NCBI GenBank assembly: GCA_037447605.1
Contig: CM074808.1
Location: 3,336,667-3,400,666, forward strand
Direction of reading: 5' to 3'
DNA from: Zygnema circumcarinatum
Lineage: Eukaryota > Streptophyta > Zygnematophyceae > Zygnematales > Zygnemataceae
Length of the DNA stretch: 64,000 nucleotides
Positions within the stretch are counted from its first letter, which is position 1. Each line of letters begins with the position of its first letter. The position numbers were made by a program, and so were the translations under genes. This document shows positions 36,398-48,824 of this stretch, in pieces. A model generated the notes under the pieces. That model saw only the letters and a program-made list of their open reading frames with translations. It was not told where the DNA came from and made no database searches.

Positions 36398-38976
36398 ATG
36401 GACGAGGATAACGGAGAGCTATGTCTCCATGGATCGGTCGTGGATGAGAAATCTCAAATGATATTAGGACGAGGAGAACGGAACTGCAGAACAGATGGAC
36501 TGAAGGAAGGATTTGGAGGTGTCCTCGCATGTTCTACGGAAGGAAGTCGTGATTCCGTGGAGTCTATCGGAGAACGGAGTTTTTCCATTAAGTTGCCCCC
36601 TATCCTCTTTTCCGGAACTGTTCCAAAAAAGCCCCGAATATATGTCTGCAATGAGAAGAAGGAAGAAGAAAGGAGTGAGAAAAAAGCCGATGCTTTAGAA
36701 TTGCAGGGAGGAGATAATGGCATGCTTGGAGAGTTCGCTGAAGGGACGGATGTAGAACCGGCCGGAATGGGAAAGCAAATGCAAGAAGGGGATGTACAGG
36801 ACAAGATTCCAATGTCCTGGGGTTTAAGACTTTGCCCTGAAGCCCTGCAGGCAGTTGCGGGTCTTGGCTGCAAAGATCTTGCAGAGCAGGTCATGGAGGC
36901 CAAGTATGGAATCATGGCATTCCGCATGGAACAGGTGGGTGGATGGTCCTTTTCCAAAGCCCTTTTCTCCCCATGGTAACAGTAAGAACTGGCAACTGGG
37001 GGGTAGCTGGTGTTTGGATGCTCTGCTTAATGTCCGGTTTAGATAGATGACAAGAATCAAAGCGTGGATGGTGGGCAGGGGGAAGAGCTTTGGGCAGCTG
37101 CAGCTAAAGCAGTAAACACGTATGAGCTTGTGCCAACTGTCGCGTCACAAAAAGTCATCAATCGAGCATATTACAAGATGCGAGAGTTGATTCGGGCCTT
37201 TGAACTCGTGCCTTCTTGTGATAAGAGCAGCCATTTTTGCTCAGTTCATTTATGCGAAGGGCCGGGTGGGTTCATTGAAGCTACTATTGACTCGCGCACC
37301 TCCAATTCAGAGGCAAAGAATGTTAGAGAGTGCAGTGCGAGTGCTTGCAGGAAGAGGAAGCGGAGGAGGGCAACAGAGAGTTCCGAAGGGATAATGGGAG
37401 GAGGGAAAGAGGAGGAGGTTGGTGATGATGGATGTGGCCACTTTGTTAGGGAAGAAAGCAGAATACAGACAGGAGATAGTTTACAGGATGAAGAAGGCGG
37501 GCAACGGAGTATTAGAAGAAGGCGAGTGGTGGGTGTGTCAGAAAAAGAGACTTCAAAGGAATTAGCAGGAAGAGAGAACTTGGATGAGAGTCGCATTCCG
37601 ATAAGCTCTCCACCGGAGGAAGGAGGGATGAAAAAGTATTCCCACGTTTGGTTCGGTATCACAATGAAATCTGCGAATTCTGCCAAACGGGTGAATCTGG
37701 CAGGAAAGGATTCGTTGACCAGGGGTGGTGGGCATGAAGTTCCGTCATATTTGGCTTTTCAAGAGGAAAGATTAGCAGGAATAAGAAAGAGAGACTCGTT
37801 CAAAAGCATAGGAACGGATGTAGAGGCTGAGTGGAAAGTAGCGGAAGGCGAGTCTGAAGGAATGGAAGGGCATGCAAAGGAGTGGGCACATGGCTGGGAG
37901 GGTCCAATTTTTCAGCAGGAGGAGAGCTGCTGCAAGAAATCTTCATCAGGCAATCAAGCAATAGGCAGAAGTTCAGGTGGAATCAGCACTGCAGTGACGC
38001 ATACGCTCTCCAATGTGATCTCTGGAGGTCCTAAACTGACTGGAAGCGATTCTCTGTCCGAATGCATGTGTACAAGTGAAGGGAATGTCGAAAGAGGAAA
38101 AATGGCAGTGGAGGGACATGTCCATTATGGGGAGGATGGTAGCGGGGATCTGACAAAGATGGGAAGCATCGCATCGTTTGCCGAATTCGTGATGGCAAAG
38201 AGTGCAGGGAAGGGAGCCTTCCTGGTCACAGGAGACGGCGGGTTCGATGTATCGGAGGATTTCGGAACGCAGGAGGAGCAGCATGTGCGGCTTGTGTTCG
38301 CCCAAATGTTGGCAGCTCTCAAGGTGCAGGTAAGGGGCTTTAGGGTTTCCAGAGTGCTGCATAAAGGAAGGAAGGCATAGTGTTGTCAGAACACGATGGA
38401 ATATGTCCTCTTCCTTTGCTCCGCTTGCAGGCACCTGGTGGCTCCTTCGTCCTGAAGCTCTTCGACTGCTTCACTGCAGCCACAGCCACCCTACTCGCAA
38501 TAGCTACCAGCCTATACAAAGAAGTGAGGCTCGTGCGTCTCAATATGACACGTGTTTGCAGCTCCGAAAGGTACATGGTCGCCCGAGGCTACTGCGGCCC
38601 TCGTCAGCAGAATGGGGAGGTTGTTCCCAGTGGCCTAACAAGGATAGAAGATGACCTGCAAGCAGCCATGGAGGATTGGGAGAAGAAGGGGAGCATGAGG
38701 ACTGCCAGTGTGGGGCCCATGCTGGAAGGCGGCTTTCCAAGGGACTTCATGGTTGCCATTTGTGGGTTTAATGACCGGGTTTTGAAGGGCGAGAGGGACG
38801 CCATTCATGCGGCACTCAATGTAGGGACGGAGTGGGCGGAGCTTTTGCCTGATCGGAGGTGTAAGAGGCAGAGGAAGAAGGCGGTTTGGGCCCTCCTGCA
38901 GAAGTGGATGAGAGAGGGAGGGAAGAAAGAGAAGGCGGAAGTTCTATGTGGACAATTGGGTGTGCCCATTTGTTAG
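36398..38976 (+). CDS. FtsJ/RrmJ-type 2'-O-methyltransferase (mRNA cap MTase-like)
   Basis: SAM-dependent ribose 2'-O-methyltransferase of the FtsJ superfamily, most like eukaryotic cap methyltransferases. Exons 36398-36934, 37043-38329 and 38431-38976 join in phase to 789 residues. Signs: NRAYYKMRELI (candidate first catalytic Lys), SAM-binding HLCEGPGGFIEA, FLVTGDGGFDVSEDF (Asp), GGSFVLKLFDCFT (Lys) and SSERYMVARGY (Glu), together a K-D-K-E set. About 280 residues of charged low-complexity sequence (from about 37300 to 38140) separate the SAM motif from DGGFD, including a short folded-looking piece HVWFGITMKSAN. The first 170 residues are acidic and not recognised. Start: the first in-frame ATG at 36398. 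Substrate (cap0/cap1) not provable here. Confidence 0.87.
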
Positions 38977-39900
38977 GTTTTAAAAAAGTGTTATTCGCAC
39001 CCTTCGCTCAGGTCGATGTGCCCCCACTGGCAACGTCGCAGCTTCTTGTGGAGGCTTTGCTTCTTGAAAACATAACAGGTTTTCACGTGTCTCTCGTTTG
39101 AAGAGGTCATTGCGACTGCTTCATTGATTCCACATGCTCTATTGCCCTTTTCCATGTATATTTTATGTCATCGCTATCGCGAGGTCAATGCCAATCATAA
39201 TTACTTTTATGCAAAAAAGGTGCACTTTCTAGAGAGTCTTCGTTTTTAGCTCTGGTTTCTTCTGTTTTCGCAAAACGAAACTTTTTTTTTTTAAACAGAT
39301 TCCCTGTTTAAATATTTTGGGGTCTACTTTAGTTGCATTGGTTGGTTTGCGGTAGTAGTCTGTTGGCTACGGAGAAAACATGGAAAATAGCCTATTATAA
39401 GAGTCGACACAATATTTGGTATGATGTTCAAGGAAATGTGTTTTTTTGCGGATAAAAAGAACGGCAGAATCACCACATTAAGAACGTTAGCCAAAGTCGA
39501 AACTTCTCTCAGCGCTTACAGGGTGTGAAACTCTTGAGATGCACAAAACCCTGTCATGAGATGTTATTGAGTTATTGAGTTGGCCGTATGCGCGTCCTGT
39601 AGTCCTTCAACGTGGCCTTAATTGACGTCTTACTGGTATCCAGCTTCTCGTCTTTTCAAGCGGCTCGTGAACACTACACTGGTGTCAATGCCAAGGGTTG
39701 GGTTGCAGGCGTCCTCGTGAGTACTATACTGCACTGGGAATTGGACAACACTTGAATGCCGCTCCATGCTGTTCCCCTTGTAGCCATGTTTCTCATAAGA
39801 AAAAGTGTCAACTTCCATCAGATTATCACACTTTTACCCGTCCGCTAGGCTCAACGCAGACACCAATGGGCACTTGTTGCGATGAATTGCGTTTGCAATC
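38977..39900. other. Spacer between convergent genes
   Basis: 3' flanks of the plus-strand FtsJ gene and the minus-strand unrecognised gene. A dispersed hairpin repeat lies at 39161, and no coding frame is recognised. Confidence 0.5.
39161..39195 (+). repeat. Dispersed hairpin repeat, copy 5
   Basis: TTTTATGTCATCGCTATCGC then GAGGTCAATGCCAAT; a diverged stem. Preceded by TTGCGACTGCTTCATTGATT and TCCACATGCTCT, the same order of words as the 31257 copy. Confidence 0.6.
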
Positions 39901-42900
39901 TCATTCTTCCGACAAGTTTTCCACAAAAATCCTCTCAATTGCGCTTTCCAGTTTCTGCATCTGGCAGCCCCTCAGGAGTCGCCAGGCCATGGCCAGACAT
40001 TTTTGGCAACACAGAACGTCAGAGGTCTGAAAGGGTTCCACTGACAAGGATGACAGACACCAACAGACAAAGGATCAAAGTTGAAAAGATATGAGCATAG
40101 AACGGAGTAGTGTTCATTCAGATTGTCGCAGCGTCCGGGTGAGGAGGGTCTGCGTACCTTAGCTTCCACCATGGGATTGTCCAGCATTCGCAATAAGTTA
40201 TTGGTCGTGATGGCTCTAATCAGCAGCTCTTGCGCTTCTTCGTTCTGCCTCTTGATTTCGTCATAAATCTGTTCAAGTAGCACACGAGTATGCGAAGTTA
40301 AAGGCAGTACCCTACTTGCATCACTTTACGTCGTTCGAAAGCAGTGTGAACCGGGAAGTCAAATAATGAAGAGAGATGCACCCGCCAGTGACATTATACT
40401 TCAATCCACGCTTACCTCCTTCAACGCACGCTTCGAGTCAATCCCTGCCCGTTGATGCTGGTAAGCACGCTCAACAATTGAAGCTTCTTTATTGGTGGTT
40501 ATCTTGAGCGACTTATTCAGACATTCAGCGCCAGGATTGGATATGCAGAGTTCCTTATCACCACGCCCAACCTGAAAAAAAGCTAGTTTGAGACCCCCTT
40601 GTTCAGTATCTTCGAATTTAGATGTCTTGACGAGGTGAATTGTCTTGATCTTGACGGGTAAACATAATAATATGAATGCGTCAATCCTGTATACCAAGGC
40701 GGAGGTTCAATCACGATCCAACCTCTCGACTGCATAAAAATTCATGCACACGAGAATTCATGCATGGTTCCTTCCTGTGAGAGTAAAGCGGCGAATGTTG
40801 TACCCACATTCAATCGTATAATGACAAGCAGTACCCACAAGCGCTGAGAGGGCCAAATCTGGAGTTGTGGGTTGTTTAGGGACGACGACACACCCTTGTC
40901 GTCAGAGCTGCTGTAATTCGCTTCGTCTGCCCGAGACCTTGAAGCAGTGAGTCGTCTTGCTTCATGTTGGCAGGAAGCTTCGCAAAAGCATTTCTTCCTT
41001 TGCAATTTTCTTGTTCAGGCCTGCACCGTCCAGGAAAGAAAACGTTTCGAAAGTGGATGCCAGGCGAAAAACAATTAAGATGGACTCTTTCGTCAAGTGT
41101 CTCCTGATGAGAAGCAATCAGAAAGGACCATTGATGGGGCAATTATTCAAGAAATAGTTTCGTTGATGGTGTTGTATGCCATAAGCTAAAGATTGCAGTG
41201 TGTATTGCATGCAACCAGGGGCGAAAACAACGAGAGAAACTATACTGGCCCACACATGCTGATTTCTAAAGGACGGCAAGACGAAACTAGTTGTCTGCGC
41301 GGTTATGTGCTAGATGCATGGGATATGCCTTAGGCTTATAGGCTTTGCCTCGACATTATATTGCCCTTCATGATCTGCCTTGCAGTGTCATACCTTCGGC
41401 TGGTTGATAGAGCAACAACGTGATCTACCTTGAAGCACATTGGCAGTGCCATACCTTCGGCTGGTTGATAGAGTAACAACAGTTGAAGTTGATTCACTCC
41501 CCTTCCACCATACGACGTCCTTGTTTGTCGGCTGTTAGGGCCAAACAAGCCAAAAACCTTATGTTTTACTATCAGCTCTTAATTGATGTATTCGATCCAA
41601 GAACAAAATCCTCTTGAGTTGAGGCTACGAAAACGTTTTCATGTATTCAGCACACTGACACATTAGTGTAAATTGTATTTAGTCATAGAGTATCAAGCCC
41701 CTGATTTTCAGCGGAAATTACATACCATAGCCTGTAGCTTGGTTGACAGATCAGACCGGGGAACGGAAGCTCGTTCCTTTAAGGCATTCACTGACAATGG
41801 TGCACTCGCTAGGTTGACATTTGAAAGCATTCTCAACCTTTGGTTGGCGTTGGTTGGCTCCTGCTTACACCAGAAATGACCAAAACAAACCAGCCATAGT
41901 TTTATATTGAAAGTGTACAGCATTCCTCTTCTGTCAATTGCAAGCTTATACTGCAGAGGCGAACGAACAAACTTGAAAGAGTTAATTAAAAAGGCTGGCA
42001 AAGTCCTTCTCACAAGTGGTAGTTTCCTCTTTAATGTCTGGAGTGCCCCTGTTGGTTTCGAACCCTTCAGAGTCTGCAGGGCTTCCTTCCTCCCGTCCAT
42101 CGTCGTATCTTGGACGGACTTGGAGACGTCACAAGCAGTTGCAAAAACTTGTAGTTTTTTGTGGCTTGTCTCTAGAACTGGATTCCTGCTGGGCCACCAA
42201 CTGGAAAAGGTTAACACTCATTTGTGTAGCTTTTTGATTTCCTCTTTAAGGTTCAAGCCATAACTCACCTCGTCAGGCGCTCAGTTGATGCTGCTATATC
42301 CTTTACAGCAGCAGCTTGCTGCTCATGGCCTCCAGGCTGCTTAGAAGATAGGGGCAGTGGCTCCATTTGTGTGGCTCTGTCCTTTCCTGCGGCAGCTTGC
42401 TGTTCATGGCATGCAGGCTGCTTAGAAGACAGAGGCAGCTGCTCCATTGGTGCAAGTTCCTCCACTCCTGTAGCGGCTTCCTGTTCATGGCCTGCGGCCT
42501 GCTTGGTAGGCAGCGGCAGTGACACGATTGATGCTGCTTTTTCCTTTCTCGTAGCAGCTCGCTGTTCATGGCTTGCAGGCTGCTTAGACGACAGATGTAA
42601 TAGCTCGATGGCTGGTGCTTTCTCCTTTCCTGCGGCAGCTTGCTGTTCATGTCCTGCAGGCTGATTGGAAGACGGAGGCCGTGGCGTGATTAGTGCTGGT
42701 TTTCCTTTTGCGGTAGCAGCTGGTTGATCGTGGCTTGCAGGCTGCTTGAAAGACAGGGCCTGTAACTCCGTTGGTGCCGTCTTCTCCTTTGAAGCAGCAG
42801 CTTGCTGTTCACGTCCTCTGGGCGGCTTGGAGGACAGAGCAGTGCTAATGAATAAACTCGTCGTTGTTGCAGGCTGCTTTGTGGAAGTCACCTGAGTAAG

Positions 42901-45748
42901 GTCCTGCTGAGTTTTTGCCGCATGCAGTGTCCGATTTTTTACAAGAGTTGAGCAGTCTTCAACACCGCGACTCTGTTGTGGACGTGATGTTAACTTCGCT
43001 AGCAGAGGTGAAGCAAGAGGTTTTGACTTCTCATTGCTCTGAAGGAGGCCAGAACATTGATTTGGTCCATTTTGTGATGTACCATCTACGATTCTGCAAA
43101 GCAGGTTAAGACCGTAAGAATTCGGCTGTGAAACTTTGAAGGGCTTACTGTTTTGTTCGCACTTCCCGCATTCATGATTTCTGACTCCGGTTATCTCCCA
43201 GTTTGAACCATACTAAGAGTAGCTGGAAAAAGTTCTCACCTTCCAGGCTTGACTGAAGTTTGCCTTGACTGAGGATCGTGAGGCTTGGCGGGAAAGGGTG
43301 ATTTGATGACTGCCGCTGTTGCTTGCCTTATCCCATTTGCTGCAGGTTTCGTCGACAGTGCCTGCTCATTTGGAGCAATAGGCTGACATGCAGTGACATT
43401 GCGTTCGTGTGCCAGCCGTAACTCCTCTGGGTTCTTTTCCGTTTCTAAGGCAACGCGGGCAGGATAACACGAACTGTTCTCCCTGGAAAACAATGAACAG
43501 ACCGTTTGATTGATGAACCTTGATTTTCGTGAAAGGACACAGACTGAGCTACGTTCTACTGGTACAGAAAAGAGCTGTCCAGTAGGCTTCTGAGAGATTC
43601 ACCTTAACCAGAAAAAGCATCCTGACGTAGACATACCAGTGTCAACAATACAATACAATACAATACAAAAAGGCGGCATATATGTGATTCCGGCTTCGTT
43701 TCAAGATACAATCATGCAGAATTTGACTCTGCATATGTAACATTATGAAAGGCGGTCAGAATTTTTCCACCTCTGTTTGATGTCCAACTTATCAGAGGCT
43801 TTATCCGCAACGGTTTCGTCAGATTGCGCAGTTGCTTTGCCTTGCATCCCCTCCGCTTGTACCGTTGGAATAGGTGTCAATTCCTTGGTAGTTTCGTTGA
43901 ACCCATTGTCACCTACTTGATGGTAGAGTGCGAGCGAAGCATCCTTGTACTTCTGAAGATCGGCTGATGAATCAAATGCTGCAGGATCGTTTTCTTGCTG
44001 ACAAGCTCGATTCAACCCAACAGGCCCACCTTCAGCCTCACCTGCCTTCTCTGTCTCTGGCGGAGGATCTCTGGGCTCTGCTTGAAGTGCTTGCTTTGCA
44101 GGGGCACTTGCATCTCCTTTAGTGGCTCCGCTTTCAACCAATTCATTAGTCTTCATTTTATCTGACCAGCTGAGTGCTTTGAGGAAGCTATCTTGAAGGT
44201 CAGCCTCCGATGACTTGCTTGTTTCAATGCTAGTTTTGACATGGGCAGAATATATTCGAATTTCAGGCTCTTTCGAGCCCACAGCCGCTCCTGCGCCTTC
44301 GTCTATTTCTTGCATGTGTCCATTCGCTGCATGATTGGATCCAGAAACCGTAGTCTTGTTTGAGGTATCCACTTTACAGTTACGAGAGTTTTCGAGCCCT
44401 GTGCCAGGTTCTTTGCTCATATCTTCGTGCTCATAATCTTCCGATGATCTGCATTGTCCAGTTACTTCCTGTTGTGGATTCGTGTATTCTTCCCCGTGAT
44501 TTCTGCCAGAAAGCTCACAACTTTCTCTTGTTACACCATTCGTCTTCTGATTGCTCTTGATCGACGCCTCATCGTTCGGCCGTGAAGGTCCCTTTAGCGG
44601 TTCCCTTGAAGTGATTTCGAAATCACTGCATAAAACCTCCGACATCAAAGCATATAATTATCAGTTATTGTCCCCCAACAGCCTAGTTCTATCCAGCTCA
44701 TGGCGTAATCGGGAAAAAAAACAAGGCGTGCTTTACTGTCTGCCTGTACCAGCCACCAGTTATTCTTGAAAACAGCTACTCCTTCTCTCAATCTATTTAC
44801 CAATGCAGACTGGTGATTCAGCAGTCGAAGCACTTATCCATGGACGTGAGTTCACCATTTGCTTGTGAAATCATTGAAACCAAGAGAACCTAAAGACACG
44901 GATTTGGAAGATTTAGCTGGGGAACTCCTCGCAGAAACAGTCTTCTTTTCGTCTCCCCTATGACTAGCTGGTTCTGGAGAATCCAATCCACTGATATTTA
45001 TGTCAAATTTATCAAGTCCTCCTTCAAAATCAAAGTCCATCCTGTTCGCAGCCAACAAGTCGGTGTCAGCACTGCTATACTAAACCACGATTAAGGATTG
45101 GCTTCAGTTGTATTGAACGAATCTCTGCAACAGGACAGCTATGTCCCTGGAACTTTCTAAGCGAAATAAGAGCCAGGAGTTCTTTCCAGCAAAGTGAATG
45201 AAGAATGGTAACAATTTTCGGCCTGATTCCTGTGCTCATGAACAATGCAGAAGAATGAAATATATTTGGTGAACCAGAAAACGTCAAGTTGAGATTGCGA
45301 ACGATGAATAATTTACACAACAATGGATGCGTACAGCTTATCGTCCATCTTGAATTTCGTCTTCGTGGTCGTTGATGCCGGTTCATCATCAAAATCTAGT
45401 GAAGCTCCGCCTCTGACGTTGGTCGGTTTCCAGCCCTTAAGAAAATCGTCATCTGCAATGTAAGCTTTGCAAGGTGGACTTGTTAAGAAAATGGGGAAAA
45501 AACTATTCAGATTAGACGAGAATCTAAATCTTTTACTGACTCTTCCTTAACTGATAGTCCATTTTCAGTCACCAGAGATTGTCAAGCTTGATCTACAATT
45601 GCTTAACTGGAGCCGTTCGAGGAGTTGCCTCACCAAAATCAGCGTAGTCTGCCGCAGATTTCCCTTTTGCGCTCGTTTTTTGTGCAGCTGACTTAGTATT
45701 TACTTGCTGTCGCTGAGAACTCAGGAGATCGTCCATGTCGAAGTCCAT
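39901..45748 (-). CDS. Unrecognised acidic, repeat-containing, coiled-coil protein
   Basis: I do not recognise this family. In-phase exons: 45748-45634, 45452-45317, 45071-44856, 44625-43771, 43482-43240, 43093-42269, 42200-42014, 41860-41726, then an unresolved stretch (an exon near 41020-40860 with a GTGCAG acceptor), 40571-40416, 40268-40158, 40026-39901; roughly 1,050-1,080 residues. The N-terminus has three acidic aromatic modules (MDFDMDDLL, YADFDDDFLKGWKP, RMDFDFEGGLDKFD). A polar middle follows, then seven 27-residue repeats of the type QPASHEQQAAAGKEKAP (about 42270-42840), a basic stretch (ALQTLKRKLPL), and a helical end (IYDEIKRQNEEAQELLIRAI, NNLLRMLDN). Exons 1 and 2 exist as dead copies at 24651 and 20842. 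The middle joints are tentative; existence of the gene is well supported by consistent splicing. Confidence 0.7.
42270..42840 (-). repeat. 81-bp coding tandem repeat (27 residues x 7)
   Basis: Inside exon 6 of the unrecognised gene. GCTTGCTGTTCATGGC-type words recur every 81 bp on the plus strand, coding diverged copies of a Gln/Ala/Lys-rich unit with the core HEQQAA. Confidence 0.87.
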
Positions 45749-47023
45749 GTTTGCTGACAGAAATACTGACGATGTCAAATCGGCACCAACCACAGTAGGT
45801 CAATACGATCAGTCTCCCTCCCGCAAATGCATAATCATCCTCGCCTTGCGTGAGCAAACGCTCAGCATGCCTCTCCCATGGATTCCCTTCCTCCTGCAAG
45901 CAGTAGGCGGCTGCAAGCGCTGGCCCCGCACCAGTCTCTGAAACGGTCTTGGACGAGGACGGTGCGCCAAAACCCCGTTTGTACCCGACGGCCTTCGCGG
46001 CGACGGCTAATTTTGAGAATTCTTACATCGACGCAGGAGCTTCAAGCTCATTTCAAAATGTTTATTTCTATTTTCACAAAAGGGCCATGGAAGCGGGTGA
46101 GCGGATAGTTCAATGTTATTTAAGAAATAAAAAATAAGAATTATTATTTGTTGGCATCCCAATTCGTTCATCGGATGGATCCACATCACAATCTTGGTCA
46201 CCATGCGCCGTGTTAGTCAACCATTCTATGGCCGTTGACCAAGTCCTGAAGTAAGCTTGAAATTTGTGCGGCCCTTCACGTTCATTTGACTACAACGCTC
46301 AAAGGACGTCCCATGCGCGCGTCGGGACAAGCGGATTCCGCTCTGGAATGTAAGGCTAGCAGGATTTGTTGACCTTGTACCTGGTTCATAGCCAGCTGCT
46401 ATTGTACCTCCATGCATGGTAGATTGTGCAAGCACATCCCCTCAATGCGAGGCGATGACCAACCCTCAACCAAGCATCTGAAAGGAACAGCTCCAGCAAA
46501 ACAGGTTTGTACCACAAGGAACTAGAAGCTGCTTATTCGTTACACCATTCGTCTCTCTATCACCTTTTATCTTTTCTCCCTTTTCGTGGTTTTCTTTGGG
46601 ACGATTTCAACTGCTTCGTGTTTCACACGACTTTTTGCGATCGAATTCGCAAAACGAGCGCTCGGCAAATTACGCCAATTATACAAATGTCTCGATTGCA
46701 AAGACACAATGTCAGAAATAAACTCTGCGTATGAACCCCCCTGCACCGGAAGCCTCATTTGAAGCTGACGTTGTCGCCCAACCAGATCATGCCAGATATC
46801 ATTTTTCTTTTTCCTTTTTTGAAATCAAAGTTGAATCAATGAAGCTGGTGGAGAACCATCCAGACGAACATGTACAATTCTCCCGCGCCCTTAAACCAAA
46901 TGCAAAATTACAAAACCAACACCTTACAGCCCGCTCCTACGTACTATGTACAAAGCAGCAAAAGGCAGGACCCCCAAGAATCGCATCCGAGCCAGCCCCC
47001 CCGCCAGCCCGCGGCTCCGCCCC
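45749..47023. other. Spacer between pherophorin B and unrecognised gene
   Basis: Duplicated 3' flank of pherophorin B and upstream region of the 45.7 kb gene (both minus strand); matches 23436-24650. No further gene seen. Confidence 0.6.
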
Positions 47024-48487
47024 CTACGCCGTGGTTCTGAACACGACGCACTGCCGCGCCGGCTCGAAGAGCTGCTCGGCATCCGGCGGCACATTGTATG
47101 CGCCGCCGGCTCCATATGGGATTCTGAACGCCGCGATGGGCAGCGCGACGCAGCGGGCGAGGAAGAAGGGCAGACCGGGCGCGGCCTGGAACGTGCGCGC
47201 GTGCAGGACCGCGTCTTCGCCGCTGAGGAAGAACTGCTCCCCCGCCCCCGTGCTCGGCGCAGGACACTCTCTGAAGAGGGCCGACCCCGACCTGTCCACC
47301 TCCACCGCGACCTCTGACCCCGTCTTGTTTGTGCGGAGGCCGGGGCTCAGACGGCTCTGGTTGGGAGTGGAAAGGCTGAACGTAGGTACTTCCGTGGCAA
47401 AGCCTTCAAAGTAGAAGTCGCAAATCTCCAGCGGAGTGGTTGGGCACGAGGACATGCAGGGGGGGGGAGGGGGTGGAGGGGAAGGTGGAGGAGGGGGAGA
47501 GGGAGGAGGGAAAGGAGGAGGAGAGGGAGGGGGGGACGGAGGAGGAGAAGGAGGGGGCGAGGGAGGAGGTGAGGGAGGGGGCGAGGGAGGGGGAGATAGT
47601 GGCGGAGGGGGTGAGGGAGGCGGCGATGGATCTGTCAAGTTGCAGGCGGCACCAGTGACGCCTTGAGGGCCGGTAGTGAACACGAGGCAGCGACGAGCGT
47701 CAGGATACTGTTTCTGATTGTTGTCCTCCCAATTGAGGTTGATGGGAGTGCCGTCGACTGTGACTCGTAGAGCCGTAAGGGGGATCACCATGCACGCATT
47801 CTCAAAGTGGGCCTTTGACGGCTGCATGTGCCAATGACGAGGTCATGTCGCATGTCAGAATCTTCACCAAATGAACGTTTCTTCACTCTTAGAAAGCCCA
47901 ACGTATTAAAACACAATACCACTGGCATGAAGTCAGCAACATTGCAGGATGGCGCTTCATGCTCACCGTGTTGAAAGTGCGGAATTTGAGGTGCGCCTGC
48001 TCTTCGTTGACATAGAACTGGTTCCCCGCACTCGTCCCCACCTTCTTCGTGCAGAGGAAGGCGGCGTTGCCGGAATTGTCCACCTCAACGCTCTCTCCGT
48101 TTGTGGAGTCCATCACGGCGGGGCCAACCGCCGTGTCGGGTTGCCCATCCAGGCTGCATGGAACAGCTCATTCCCACCATCAGGATGAAGAATATAAACC
48201 ATACAAGTATGATATTTATCTTTTGAGCTCGATTGGCTAAACCCTGGCTGCCTGGCTCCTTTCCGCTGCCATGGCCCGGCCGCCTACCTAATAACAGGAA
48301 TCGAAGTCTCGTAGCCATCGAAGAAGAAGTCGCAGTACTCCTTGGGGCTGCTTGGACACTCTGTGAAGGCCGGCGTGAAGGAAGCCAAGAGGTTCCTCAA
48401 TTGGCGGCCATCCGCCACGTGGCCAGCAGCAAGGGACAAGGCCACCACGAGCACATTGAAGAGGACGTTCCCCCTCGAGGTCCCCAT
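47024..48487 (-). CDS. Pherophorin-domain hydroxyproline-rich glycoprotein, copy B
   Basis: Paralogue of copy A in opposite orientation. Exons 48487-48288, 48153-47967 and 47821-47024 join in phase to 394 residues. Same signal peptide, same two pherophorin domains (CPSSPKEYCDFFFDGYETS; CPTTPLEICDFYFEGF) and the same intron positions and phases. Exon 3 is 18 bp longer than in copy A because the SPPP spacer has a different number and arrangement of repeats. Amino-acid changes are few and scattered (for example TGRAG to TKKVG in domain 1); domain 2 appears identical by eye. No frame break, so probably functional and recently duplicated or gene-converted. Confidence 0.93.
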
Positions 48488-48820
48488 CGCCTCCGCGCGC
48501 GTGCCTGCTTGGAGAGGAGAGGCGAGGCGTGCAGGAGGAGGCGGAGGGGGAGGGCGCGCTGCCTGTCTGTCTGCGTCTGCGGCCGCCGCCTCCTTTGTAT
48601 GCGCGCGCTGCTCCCCTCCGCGCCGTGTGCCGCCGCCGCCGCCGCCGCCGCCTTCCGCGAGGCCGCGGGAGGGACCGCGTTGACTCGTGGCGCCGTACGG
48701 AGGCGACTATCGTTGACGTCGTTGACTGTGGTGCCGTACGGCACGAGCGGCGACGGGCCGGTGGCAGGAAGGCGCGGCGAAGGGGGGCAGTCCGCTTGGA
48801 CCGTACGGCCGCGTGTCCTG
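48488..48820. promoter_or_regulatory. Duplicated upstream region of pherophorin B
   Basis: Matches 21690-22000 upstream of copy A, including CGTACGG-type motifs at about 48692, 48732 and 48800 and a GCC/GCG-rich leader. Conservation between copies may only reflect recent duplication. No TATA box recognised. Confidence 0.45.
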
Positions 48821-48824
48821 GGTA

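Noticed and set aside
45593-45633. Extension of exon 1 frame past TTTTG (GEATPRTAPVKQL)
   Set aside because: A phase-1 GTGAGG donor at 45633 joins to exon 2 in frame; the extension runs to a stop and is intronic.
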